Assembly (NCBI GenBank): GCA_029259715.1
Contig: JAJDEP010000010.1
Coordinates: 62,001-126,000, forward strand
Length of the DNA: 64,000 nucleotides
DNA from: Planctomycetota bacterium
GTDB lineage: Bacteria > Planctomycetota > B15-G4
Reading direction: 5' to 3'
Shown here: piece by piece, positions 57,441-64,000 of the stretch
Numbering within the stretch: position 1 is the stretch's first letter
How the letters are laid out: every line of letters starts with the position of its first letter
Notes under the pieces: model-generated
What the model was told of the DNA's origin: nothing
The model's input: the letters and a program-made list of their open reading frames with translations, nothing else
The model's database searches: none
Position numbers and translations under genes: made by a program

Positions 57441-58804
57441 GTCGCGGCACACGCATCGTCATCCTCGCCAAGGCGCCGCTGGCCGGCCGCTGCAAGCGCC
57501 GTCTCGGCGCCGACATCGGCGTCCCGGTCGCCACCCGCATGGCCCGGGCCCAGCTCATCGACACGTGGACCTCCGTGTCGGCCTTCGTCTCGGCCCACGG
57601 CGACCTCGACCTGGTGCTGGCCCAGGCGGGCGACCCCGAAGAATTCCCGCTGCTCCTGCCGACCCCCACGATCCTGCGGCAGGGCGACGGCGACCTCGGG
57701 CGACGCATGGCCACGCTGGTGGCGGGCGCGTTGTCCCAGCGCGACCGGGCGCTGCTGCTGGGCACCGACAGCCCGGCCCTACCCGACGGCCACCTGCACG
57801 CGGCCCTGAAGCTGCTCGACGACCACGACGTCGTCATGGGCCCCCACGCCGACGGCGGATTCTGGTGCCTCGGCGTGCGCTCCGGCCATCAAGCCCTGTG
57901 GGGCAACACCTGGCTCGACGAACTCGATTGGACCGCGGACGCCACCCGTGAACAGGTGCTCGACCGCGCCGCCCGCATGGGGCTGTCCGTCGGCGAGGCC
58001 CCGGGCTGGTTCGACGTCGACCGGGGCGACGACCTCGAACGCCTGCGCGACGTGCTCTCCCACGATGCCGACGCCGCGCCCGAGACGCGCAAGGTGCTGA
58101 GCGCCCACGACGCCGACGAGCAGCCCCTGTCCATCGTGGTCGTCGCGCTCAACGAGAGCATCGGGCTCGACTACTGCCTCGAAGGCCTGGCTGAGCAGCC
58201 GGGTCCGCTGGAGATCATCGTCGCGGACGGGAGCAGCGGCGATCGCAGCCCCGAACGCGCCGCCGCCGCGGGCGCCACCGTGGTGGTGTCGCCGCCCGGT
58301 CGGGGACGCCAGCTCGCCGCCGGCGCCGCCGCCTCCACCGGCGACCCGTTGCTCTTCCTCCACGCCGACACGACCTTGCCACCGGGCGCCACCACCCGGG
58401 TGCACGAGACCCTCGCCGACGGGCGCTACGAAGCGGGCGCCTTCATCACCCGCACGGTGGCCGAGGAGAACCTGCCCAACCGGGCCGGCCCGCTGCTGCG
58501 CCTGGCCGACCTGCGCTCACGCTGGTCGCGCTACCCCTACGGCGACCAGGCCCTGTTCATGACCCGGCAGGCCTACCTGGCGGTGGGCGGCTTCCGCCCC
58601 CTGCCCATCTTCGAGGACCTCGACATCTCCCGACGCCTGGCCCGGCGCAAGCCCCTCGCCCGCGTGTCGGCCGAGGTGCGCGTGTCCGGTCGACGCATCC
58701 AGGTGGCGCCGCTGCGCTTTGCGTGCCTCGCCCGGCTGCTGCCGGTGCTGTTCCGCCTGGGTGTCTCACCCGACACGCTGGCGCGGATGTACCGTCCCGA
58801 CTGA
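57437..58804 (+). CDS. Fused arsenosugar-type glycosyltransferases (TIGR04282-TIGR04283 fusion)
   Basis: A 455-residue protein joining two proteins normally encoded separately beside arsS. Residues ~1-205 are a DUF2064/TIGR04282 GT-A-like domain (VILAKAPLAGRCKRRLG, LLGTDSPALPDGHL, GPHADGGFWCLG). After a ~25-residue linker, residues ~232-455 are a GT2/TIGR04283 domain (LSIVVVALNES, IIVADGSSGD, LLFLHADTTLPPG, YGDQALFMTRQAYLAVGGF). Both are named as arsenosugar biosynthesis glycosyltransferases in family databases, although their exact reactions are not settled. The GTG start overlaps the ArsS stop (GTGA). Confidence 0.88.
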   Translation: MSRGTRIVILAKAPLAGRCKRRLGADIGVPVATRMARAQLIDTWTSVSAFVSAHGDLDLVLAQAGDPEEFPLLLPTPTILRQGDGDLGRRMATLVAGALSQRDRALLLGTDSPALPDGHLHAALKLLDDHDVVMGPHADGGFWCLGVRSGHQALWGNTWLDELDWTADATREQVLDRAARMGLSVGEAPGWFDVDRGDDLERLRDVLSHDADAAPETRKVLSAHDADEQPLSIVVVALNESIGLDYCLEGLAEQPGPLEIIVADGSSGDRSPERAAAAGATVVVSPPGRGRQLAAGAAASTGDPLLFLHADTTLPPGATTRVHETLADGRYEAGAFITRTVAEENLPNRAGPLLRLADLRSRWSRYPYGDQALFMTRQAYLAVGGFRPLPIFEDLDISRRLARRKPLARVSAEVRVSGRRIQVAPLRFACLARLLPVLFRLGVSPDTLARMYRPD

Positions 58805-58811
58805 GCCGCGA

Positions 58812-58842
58812 CGGCCCGGCGTGCGGGCCGCACGCCGGGCCG
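58812..58842. terminator. Perfect 14-bp stem hairpin between convergent operons
   Basis: CGGCCCGGCGTGCG, loop GGC, CGCACGCCGGGCCG. It lies 8 bp after the glycosyltransferase stop and 26 bp before the octaheme cytochrome stop, so it is placed to end both transcripts. No U-tract is present on either side. Confidence 0.75.
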
Positions 58843-58867
58843 CACGGGAGCCGACGGGTCCGGTGCC

Positions 58868-60268
58868 CTACTGGTCCTGGTCGTAGCGCTCCTTGTAGAA
58901 GGCGCGCACCTCGGCCTTGGTCTCCTCGTCCATGCCGCCCAGCCAGGCGTGGTCGGGCGCCGCGAGCACCTCCTCGATGACGGCCTCGGCGGCTTCGTTG
59001 CCGTGCGCGATCTCACGCACTTCGGGCAGCCACTTGAAGTAGAAGTGCTTGGCCACCTCGTAGAAGCCGTGCCACTGGGTGTAGTCGGGGCCCTGCATGG
59101 AGGCGCCGTGCCGCGCGCGCCGGCCTTCGTGGTGCCACAGCTCGAACCAGACCCACTCGATGTGCTCGTCGAAGGGATCGGGCGTGATCAGGCCCTCCTC
59201 CTTGAGCACCTTCATGACCTTCACGCCCGGCTCGGCGAACTTCTCGTTGTAGAGCGTGACGGCGCTGTCGTACTGCTTGTACCAGTTGTCGACGTAACCG
59301 GCGGAGTGGCATGAGTTGCACACGCTCTGCATGTCCTGCTTCTTCTCCTTCCAGTCCTCCATGCGCGTCGACACGGGCGGACGCAGGGTCCAGGTCAGGC
59401 GCTTGCCGGGATCGTGGGTGATGGGCAGGTCGCGGGTCGCGCTCATGTGGCAGGTGGCGCAGGTCGGGGCGGCGGAGTAGTCGACGCCCACCACCCAGTC
59501 CTCGGCGTCGAGGTTCATCTCGTCGACCTGGGCCCGGAAGGCGATGCCGTGCTTGGACTCGTTGTAGATCTCGATCTGCGGGTGGTCGGGGCCCATGTGG
59601 CACTTGCCGCAGTTGTCGGGCTGGCGCGAGACCTCGTTGCTGAAGGCGTGCCGGCTGTGGCACGCCGAGCAGGAACCCACCGAGCCGTCGACGTTGAGCC
59701 GCCCGATGCCCGTGTTGGGCCAGGTGGCCGGGTCGTACTGCGGGATGCCCGCGCTGTTGTGCTTGATGTCGCCGTCGGCGTCGGTGAGGAACGCGACCTT
59801 GCTGCCGTGACACTGCTGGCAGCCGTTGGCCGCCGCCGGCATGCCCTCGATGATCTCGCCGAGCACGTTGTCGAGTGAGCCCAGGATGTTGGCCGCGCTG
59901 GCGTGGTGACTCTGGCTGAACTCCTCGACGATGGCCGCGTGACAGGTGGCGCAGTCGTTGGGCGTGACGATGGTGGCGATCAGCTTGCCCTCGTGACGGA
60001 AGGCGTCGATGTCGTCTTTCTCGGCCTTGTGGCATTCGAGGCAGCCGACGCCGAGGGTAGCGTGATGGCTGTTGATCCACTGCTCGACGATGCCCGGCGA
60101 CGACTCGGTGTGGCAGTTGATGCAGCTGCGGTTGTCGGCCGTCACGAGGATGTCGGGCTCGGGGTCGAAGCGCTCCTTGCCGCCTTCCACCCACGCCACC
60201 ACGATCAGCGAGGCGAGGAACAGAAAGCTCAGGAGAGCGATGACGATGCGCTTGGCTTCGAGACTCAT
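58868..60268 (-). CDS. Octaheme c-type cytochrome of the hydroxylamine oxidoreductase family
   Basis: A 466-residue protein with an N-terminal membrane/signal segment (residues ~8-27) and eight CxxCH motifs, at C49, C76, C106, C150, C200, C220, C270 and C317, followed by a haem-free helical C-terminal region with HGASMQGPDYTQWHGFYEV. The number, spacing and C-terminal motif fit the HAO/octaheme family, which oxidises hydroxylamine or hydrazine or, in related members, reduces nitrite or hydroxylamine. Whether a Tyr crosslinks the catalytic haem (P460) cannot be told. It is the third gene after Rieske and cytochrome b and has a GGAGC ribosome-binding site. Confidence 0.88.
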   Translation of the reverse strand: MSLEAKRIVIALLSFLFLASLIVVAWVEGGKERFDPEPDILVTADNRSCINCHTESSPGIVEQWINSHHATLGVGCLECHKAEKDDIDAFRHEGKLIATIVTPNDCATCHAAIVEEFSQSHHASAANILGSLDNVLGEIIEGMPAAANGCQQCHGSKVAFLTDADGDIKHNSAGIPQYDPATWPNTGIGRLNVDGSVGSCSACHSRHAFSNEVSRQPDNCGKCHMGPDHPQIEIYNESKHGIAFRAQVDEMNLDAEDWVVGVDYSAAPTCATCHMSATRDLPITHDPGKRLTWTLRPPVSTRMEDWKEKKQDMQSVCNSCHSAGYVDNWYKQYDSAVTLYNEKFAEPGVKVMKVLKEEGLITPDPFDEHIEWVWFELWHHEGRRARHGASMQGPDYTQWHGFYEVAKHFYFKWLPEVREIAHGNEAAEAVIEEVLAAPDHAWLGGMDEETKAEVRAFYKERYDQDQ

Positions 60269-60308
60269 GTTTGCTCCGGTGACGCGCGACCCATAGAAAG
60301 TGAGAACA

Positions 60309-61382
60309 TCAGTGGGACAGGACCCACGCTTCCCAAACGGTCATGACGATCAGGACGATCACGGCGACGATGCCCAGCCCCACGCTCAACTCCGAGCCGG
60401 GCCGGCGCTTGCGGATCGCGCCATCGATGAAGGGCCAGAAGACGAACACGCCGCCCGCCAGTCCCAGGGTGACCACCGCCGTCTGCAGCCCGACGAGCTT
60501 CAGCCAGCGGAAGGTCCAGAAGAAGTACCACTCGGGCTTGATGTGCTCGGGGGTCACGAGCGGGTCGGCCTTGTCGGCGAGGCCAGCCGGGAAGATCACC
60601 GCGAGACACGAGATCACGATCAACAGGCCGAGGCCGATGATCAGCTCGGTCATGAAGTGGTCGGGGAAGAAGGGGAAGGTCTTGGTGGCACCCGCCTGAT
60701 CCTTGAACTCCAGCTCGCTCACGCCGTGCACGCGGATGAACAGGAAGTGCAGCGCCAGCAAGCCGAACATGGCCGTCGGCAGCAACCCGATGTGCAGCAT
60801 GTGGAAGCGGGTCAGCGTGTTGGCCGTGACCTCGTCGCCGCCGCGCAAGAACGACGCCAGCATCTGCCCGATGACCGGCACCGACTCGGTCAGATTGCCC
60901 GCCACCGTCGCGCCCCAGTAGCTCAGCTGTTCGTAGACGAGCGAGTAGCCCGTGAAACCGAAGGCCATGGTGACCACGAGGATCAGCGCGCCGATGCACC
61001 AGTTCAGCTCGCGGGGCTTGCGATACGCGCCCGTGAAGAAGATCCGCAGCGCGTGCAGGATCACCGCCGCCACCATGCCGTTGGCCGACCACTTGTGCAG
61101 CGAGCGGATGTACCAACCGAAGCTCACATCCTCGGTGATGGCCTGCACCGACTCGTAGGCGTGATCGGGGTCGGGCACGTAGTAGAAGGACAGCAGGATG
61201 CCCGTCACCACCTGCACCAGCAGAAAGATGGCGGCCGTCCCGCCGAGGCACCACCACCAGCGCTTGAGGTGCCCGGGGACCGGCTCGGCGCCCAGGGCCG
61301 TGAGCATCTCGCCGACGGGCAGCGGGATGCGGTCGCCCAGCCAGCTGCCCTCGCCCTGTTGCTTCGGTTCAGTGGCGGTCAC
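60309..61382 (-). CDS. Cytochrome b (bc1/b6f type, fused N- and C-terminal parts)
   Basis: A 357-residue cytochrome b with about eight membrane helices. Haem ligands are the histidine pairs in SLHKWSANGMVAAVILHALR and FHMLHIGLLPTAMFGLLALH (spacing 13-14). PEWYFFW is the conserved PEWY quinol-site motif of the C-terminal part. It oxidises quinol and passes electrons to the Rieske protein. It is shorter than mitochondrial cytochrome b (~380-400). GTG 61382 is chosen because the protein starts just after the Rieske stop, 14 bp away. Confidence 0.92.
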   Translation of the reverse strand: MTATEPKQQGEGSWLGDRIPLPVGEMLTALGAEPVPGHLKRWWWCLGGTAAIFLLVQVVTGILLSFYYVPDPDHAYESVQAITEDVSFGWYIRSLHKWSANGMVAAVILHALRIFFTGAYRKPRELNWCIGALILVVTMAFGFTGYSLVYEQLSYWGATVAGNLTESVPVIGQMLASFLRGGDEVTANTLTRFHMLHIGLLPTAMFGLLALHFLFIRVHGVSELEFKDQAGATKTFPFFPDHFMTELIIGLGLLIVISCLAVIFPAGLADKADPLVTPEHIKPEWYFFWTFRWLKLVGLQTAVVTLGLAGGVFVFWPFIDGAIRKRRPGSELSVGLGIVAVIVLIVMTVWEAWVLSH

Positions 61383-61396
61383 GTCAGCTCCAGCCC

Positions 61397-61876
61397 TCAG
61401 GCCACCGGGACCATGGCGTAGATGGCACCGCCGTCGACGGTGAGGGCGAGCGGCTTGAGCGGGGTGTTCTCGTCCTTGGGCGGCCCCTCGGTCGGCGTGC
61501 CGTCCGGGGCGAAGGCTCCCCCATGACATGGGCAGAAGAAGCGATCGTGCTGGGCTTCCCAGTGCACCTTGCAGCCCAGGTGCGGGCAGGTCGCATTGAA
61601 TGCGACCACGCCGTCGACGGTGTTCGTGAGCAGGAAGGTCTCGCCGCTCGGCGCGCGGAACGGCTGGCTCTCGCCCAGTGGCAACTCGGAGAGCTGTCCC
61701 ACGTAGAGGCGGCGGGTGCGCTCGCCCCGCGAACGCGGCAGGAGGAAGCGACCCACGACCGTGAGGCCCACAGCCGCCGAGGCGAAGAGCCCCAGACCCA
61801 TGGCGGCCCAACCGAAGAAGCCGCGACGGGTCGGCTTGCGGTCTGTCGACGGCGGCTCGTCCCTGGTCGGACTCAT
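61397..61876 (-). CDS. Rieske iron-sulfur protein (Tat-exported)
   Basis: A 159-residue Rieske protein with a twin-arginine motif (TRRGFFGWAAMG) and one membrane anchor, then a 2Fe-2S domain. Cluster ligands are C97, H99, C115 and H118 (CPHLGC and CPCHGG); C102 and C117 form the structural disulfide of quinol-oxidising Rieske proteins. It is the first gene of the operon with cytochrome b and the octaheme cytochrome. A strong ribosome-binding site GGAGGAGATCG precedes ATG 61876. Confidence 0.95.
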   Translation of the reverse strand: MSPTRDEPPSTDRKPTRRGFFGWAAMGLGLFASAAVGLTVVGRFLLPRSRGERTRRLYVGQLSELPLGESQPFRAPSGETFLLTNTVDGVVAFNATCPHLGCKVHWEAQHDRFFCPCHGGAFAPDGTPTEGPPKDENTPLKPLALTVDGGAIYAMVPVA

Positions 61877-62157
61877 CGATCTCCTCCGCGCACGCGCATG
61901 CCCCGCTTGCCCTTTCGCTGCCCGACCGCTCGTGCGGATCGTCCGGAGGTTCGGCCGCGCTCAAGCGCAGCCTCGCTCGAGCCCGTTCGAGCCCGTTCGA
62001 GCGACGCCCCGATCGCGACTCGTCGAGGCTAGACTCGGAGTCATTCCGTCTCGCTGGGCCGCATGTCGTAGCCGTCTACGGAAAGGTGCGTAGGCTTCGG
62101 AGCGAGGTTCGTGCCACCGCGACCGCCGCGGCTGCTGTGCTACTTTGGCCGCCGCCC
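61877..62157. other. 281-bp divergent regulatory region (Rieske operon / histidine kinase)
   Basis: No gene is visible. It contains a 10-bp tandem duplication TCGAGCCCGT (61977-61996), a near-palindrome GACTCGGAGTC (62031-62041 area) that could be an operator, and TACTTT (62141-62146), a -10-like hexamer 11 nt before the kinase ATG. I found no FNR/DNR-type site. Confidence 0.4.
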
Positions 62158-63336
62158 ATGTCGACCGAATCCGGTTCCGAGATCCGACCGCGACGTCCCG
62201 ATCCGGGACACGACGCGCCCCCCTTCGACCCGCAGCACAGCGGGGCGGTCTATCGCGCCCTGCTCGAAGGCATGCTCGACCCGGTCGTGTTCATCGACCC
62301 GCAGGGCATCATCCTCGGCGCCAGCGACTCCACCGTCAGGGTCTTCGGATACACGCCGGAAGAGCTGCGCGGGACGAACATCTCCCGGCTCATGACCGAG
62401 CCCTACCGCGGCGAACACGACGGCTACCTGCGCCACTACTTCGAGACGGGCAAGACCAAGATCCTCGGGCGCCTGCGCGAATTCCAGGTGGTCCGCAAGG
62501 ACGGCGAGGTGATCGACATCGAGTTGTCGGTGAACCGCATCGACCTGCCCGGTCACGAGGAACCCCTGTTCATCGGGAGCTTCCGGGACAGCACCGACCG
62601 CAACCGGGCGCGCCTCGCCGAGTCGTCCATGTTGCGGGCCCTGGCGGCGGTGGGCGAGTCGGCCGCCATGCTCGCTCACGAGATCAAGAATCCGATCACG
62701 GCGGTGAACCTGGCGCTGCGCGCCGTGGCCCGCGAGCTGGGCGAGGATCAGCAGGACGTGTTGCAGGACCTGGTGGCGCGCATGAAGCGCCTCGAGCAGC
62801 AGCTGCGCCAGACGCTCTCGTTCGTCCGTCCGCTCGAGCTCTCGCCGATGCTCCTCGACGCGCGCACGGTGTTCGACGGCGTCGTCCGCTCGCTGGCCCC
62901 CATCTCCAAGCGCGCTCGCGTCGAGATCCAGATCGACGTCGACGCCGAGGCCCCGACGTTCCGGGCCGACCTCAGCCGCCTCGAGGAGGCCCTGGTCAAC
63001 CTGACCATGAACGCCATCGAGATGCTCGAACCCGGCGGACACGTACGGCTGGCCGCCGGCGCTGAATCCAACGGGCGGCTGCAGCTCATCGCCCGGACCG
63101 TCGAGGGTCGCACGGTCGAGCTGAGCGTCGAGGACGACGGACCCGGCATCGCCGCCGGCGTGCGCGAGAGCCTGTTCAAGCCCTACGTCACGACCAAGGC
63201 CCAGGGCACCGGACTGGGCCTCGCCATCTGCCGGCGCATCGTCGAGGAGCACGGCGGCTCGCTCGAAGCCGGCGACAGCGCTGCCCTCGGCGGGGCCCGC
63301 TTCACCATCCGGCTCCCGGCCGAGGCGACACCATGA
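62158..63336 (+). CDS. PAS-domain sensor histidine kinase (NtrB-like)
   Basis: A 392-residue soluble kinase. Residues ~28-150 form a PAS domain (ALLEGMLDPVVFIDPQG, FGYTPEELRG) with PAC-like end. The dimerisation domain has the phosphorylated H174 in AAMLAHEIKNPITAVNL, and the ATPase domain contains NLTMNAIEML (N box), DDGPGI and GTGLGLAI. The absence of membrane helices suggests cytoplasmic sensing, perhaps of redox or a ligand. ATG 62158 begins just before the PAS domain; ATG 62086 would add a poorly conserved tail. The response regulator follows with ATGA overlap. Confidence 0.92.
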   Translation: MSTESGSEIRPRRPDPGHDAPPFDPQHSGAVYRALLEGMLDPVVFIDPQGIILGASDSTVRVFGYTPEELRGTNISRLMTEPYRGEHDGYLRHYFETGKTKILGRLREFQVVRKDGEVIDIELSVNRIDLPGHEEPLFIGSFRDSTDRNRARLAESSMLRALAAVGESAAMLAHEIKNPITAVNLALRAVARELGEDQQDVLQDLVARMKRLEQQLRQTLSFVRPLELSPMLLDARTVFDGVVRSLAPISKRARVEIQIDVDAEAPTFRADLSRLEEALVNLTMNAIEMLEPGGHVRLAAGAESNGRLQLIARTVEGRTVELSVEDDGPGIAAGVRESLFKPYVTTKAQGTGLGLAICRRIVEEHGGSLEAGDSAALGGARFTIRLPAEATP

Positions 63337-63998
63337 ACACCGCTCCCAAGACCGTCTACCTGGTCGACGACCACACCATGACGCGCGCCGGCATGCGCGC
63401 CCTCGTGAACGACCTGCCGGGCTTCACCGTCGTGGGCGACCACGGCGATGCGCGTCAGGCCATCGAGGAGATCGACCGCTGCCACCCCGACCTGGTCCTG
63501 CTCGACATCACCAGGCCCGGCCTGTCGGGCATCGACGCCATCGCCGGCATCCGCGACGTGCACCCCGGCGTGCGCATCCTGATGCTCAGCCACCACGAGG
63601 GCGAGACCTTCGTCGAGCAGTCGCTCAAGGCCGGCGCCGACGGCTACCTCAGCAAGGACAGCGAGTCCGACGAGCTGGCCCTGGCCATGTCGGCGGTCCT
63701 GCGCGGCCAGGCCTACATCAGCCCCCGAGTCGTGCGCGGCCTGGTCAACCTGACCCAGCGTGACGAGCGCGGCGCCGAGGCCAACGCCAGCCGCATCTCG
63801 TCGCTGACCCCCCGGGAGCGCGAGGTCTTCCAGCTGCTGGCCCTGGGTTTCAGCAACAAGGAGGTGGCCCGCAAGCTCGACACCAGCGTCGGCACCGCCA
63901 AGAAGCACCGCGAGAACCTGCAGCGCAAACTCGACTGCCATTCGGCGGCCGAGCTGGCGCGCCTCGCCATCCGCGAAGGCCTGCTCGAAGGGGCCTGA
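63333..63998 (+). CDS. NarL/FixJ-type response regulator
   Basis: A 221-residue response regulator: receiver domain (residues ~5-125) with acidic pair VDDH, phosphorylation site D58 in LLDITRPG and Lys in YLSKDSE, then a LuxR-type helix-turn-helix (about residues 150-215: LTPREREVFQLLALGFSNKEVARKLDTSVGTAKKHRENLQRKL). It is activated by the kinase encoded with a 4-bp overlap in front. DITRPG instead of the usual D-x-x-MPG is a minor peculiarity. Target genes are unknown; the divergent Rieske/octaheme operon is a candidate. Confidence 0.94.
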   Translation: MNTAPKTVYLVDDHTMTRAGMRALVNDLPGFTVVGDHGDARQAIEEIDRCHPDLVLLDITRPGLSGIDAIAGIRDVHPGVRILMLSHHEGETFVEQSLKAGADGYLSKDSESDELALAMSAVLRGQAYISPRVVRGLVNLTQRDERGAEANASRISSLTPREREVFQLLALGFSNKEVARKLDTSVGTAKKHRENLQRKLDCHSAAELARLAIREGLLEGA

Positions 63999-64000
63999 CC

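Overview
The window is a gene-dense stretch of a very GC-rich (roughly 70 %) bacterial chromosome, with about 55 protein genes and no rRNA, tRNA, CRISPR array or insertion sequence that I could see. Many lipoproteins, Sec- and Tat-type signal peptides, an FG-GAP repeat secretory protein, an ECF sigma/anti-sigma pair and an aa3-type oxidase point to an aerobic Gram-negative organism. The C-terminal style of the FG-GAP protein, the DUF3299 protein and the many sulfatase/KamA-type genes remind me of a marine Planctomycetota lineage (Saltatorellus/Rohdeia-like), but this placement is a low-confidence inference from gene content.

Layout. 1-4.9 kb: a TlpA-like lipoprotein running off the left edge, a YjdF membrane protein, a KamA-family radical SAM enzyme and two uncharacterised genes. 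4.9-13 kb (minus strand): ECF sigma factor and zinc-finger anti-sigma factor, M3 peptidase, two GNAT acetyltransferases, a lipoprotein, an iodotyrosine-deiodinase-like flavoprotein and a membrane-anchored GltS-like protein, several with start/stop overlaps. 13-20 kb: methyltransferase and two membrane proteins (minus), then a Tat-exported aminotransferase, a LolD/FtsX-type ABC transporter and a DUF3299 protein (plus). 20-25.6 kb: BtuCDF/FecBCD-like importer and a prolyl oligopeptidase. 25.7-30 kb: rpmB-rpmG, a KefB-EIIA antiporter and thyA-folA. 30-33.5 kb: a large lipoprotein coupled to a second KamA-family enzyme. 33.7-40 kb: a complete cytochrome c oxidase operon. 40-45.2 kb: FG-GAP protein and a MacB/LolCE-like ABC exporter. 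45.3-53.5 kb: sulfatase-fold lipoprotein, glycosyltransferases, and a tightly coupled mdh / AceE-like / FAD oxidoreductase / GT2 operon. 53.6-58.8 kb: thioredoxin-domain protein and an arsenosugar-type cassette (ArsM-like, ArsS, fused double glycosyltransferase). 58.8-61.9 kb: Rieske / cytochrome b / octaheme HAO-like operon. 62.1-64 kb: PAS histidine kinase and LuxR-type response regulator.

How it works together. Two respiratory modules dominate: the cox operon (diheme cytochrome c, subunits II, I, two III-type, IV and a Cys-less SCO-like protein) and a quinol-oxidising Rieske/cyt b pair co-transcribed with an octaheme cytochrome of the hydroxylamine-oxidoreductase family. The arsenosugar cassette is the clearest specialised-metabolism module. 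Across the window two non-genic patterns recur: -10-like hexamers placed 6-11 nt before start codons (suggesting leaderless transcripts), and short 10-16 bp tandem duplications in linkers, gene ends and leaders.
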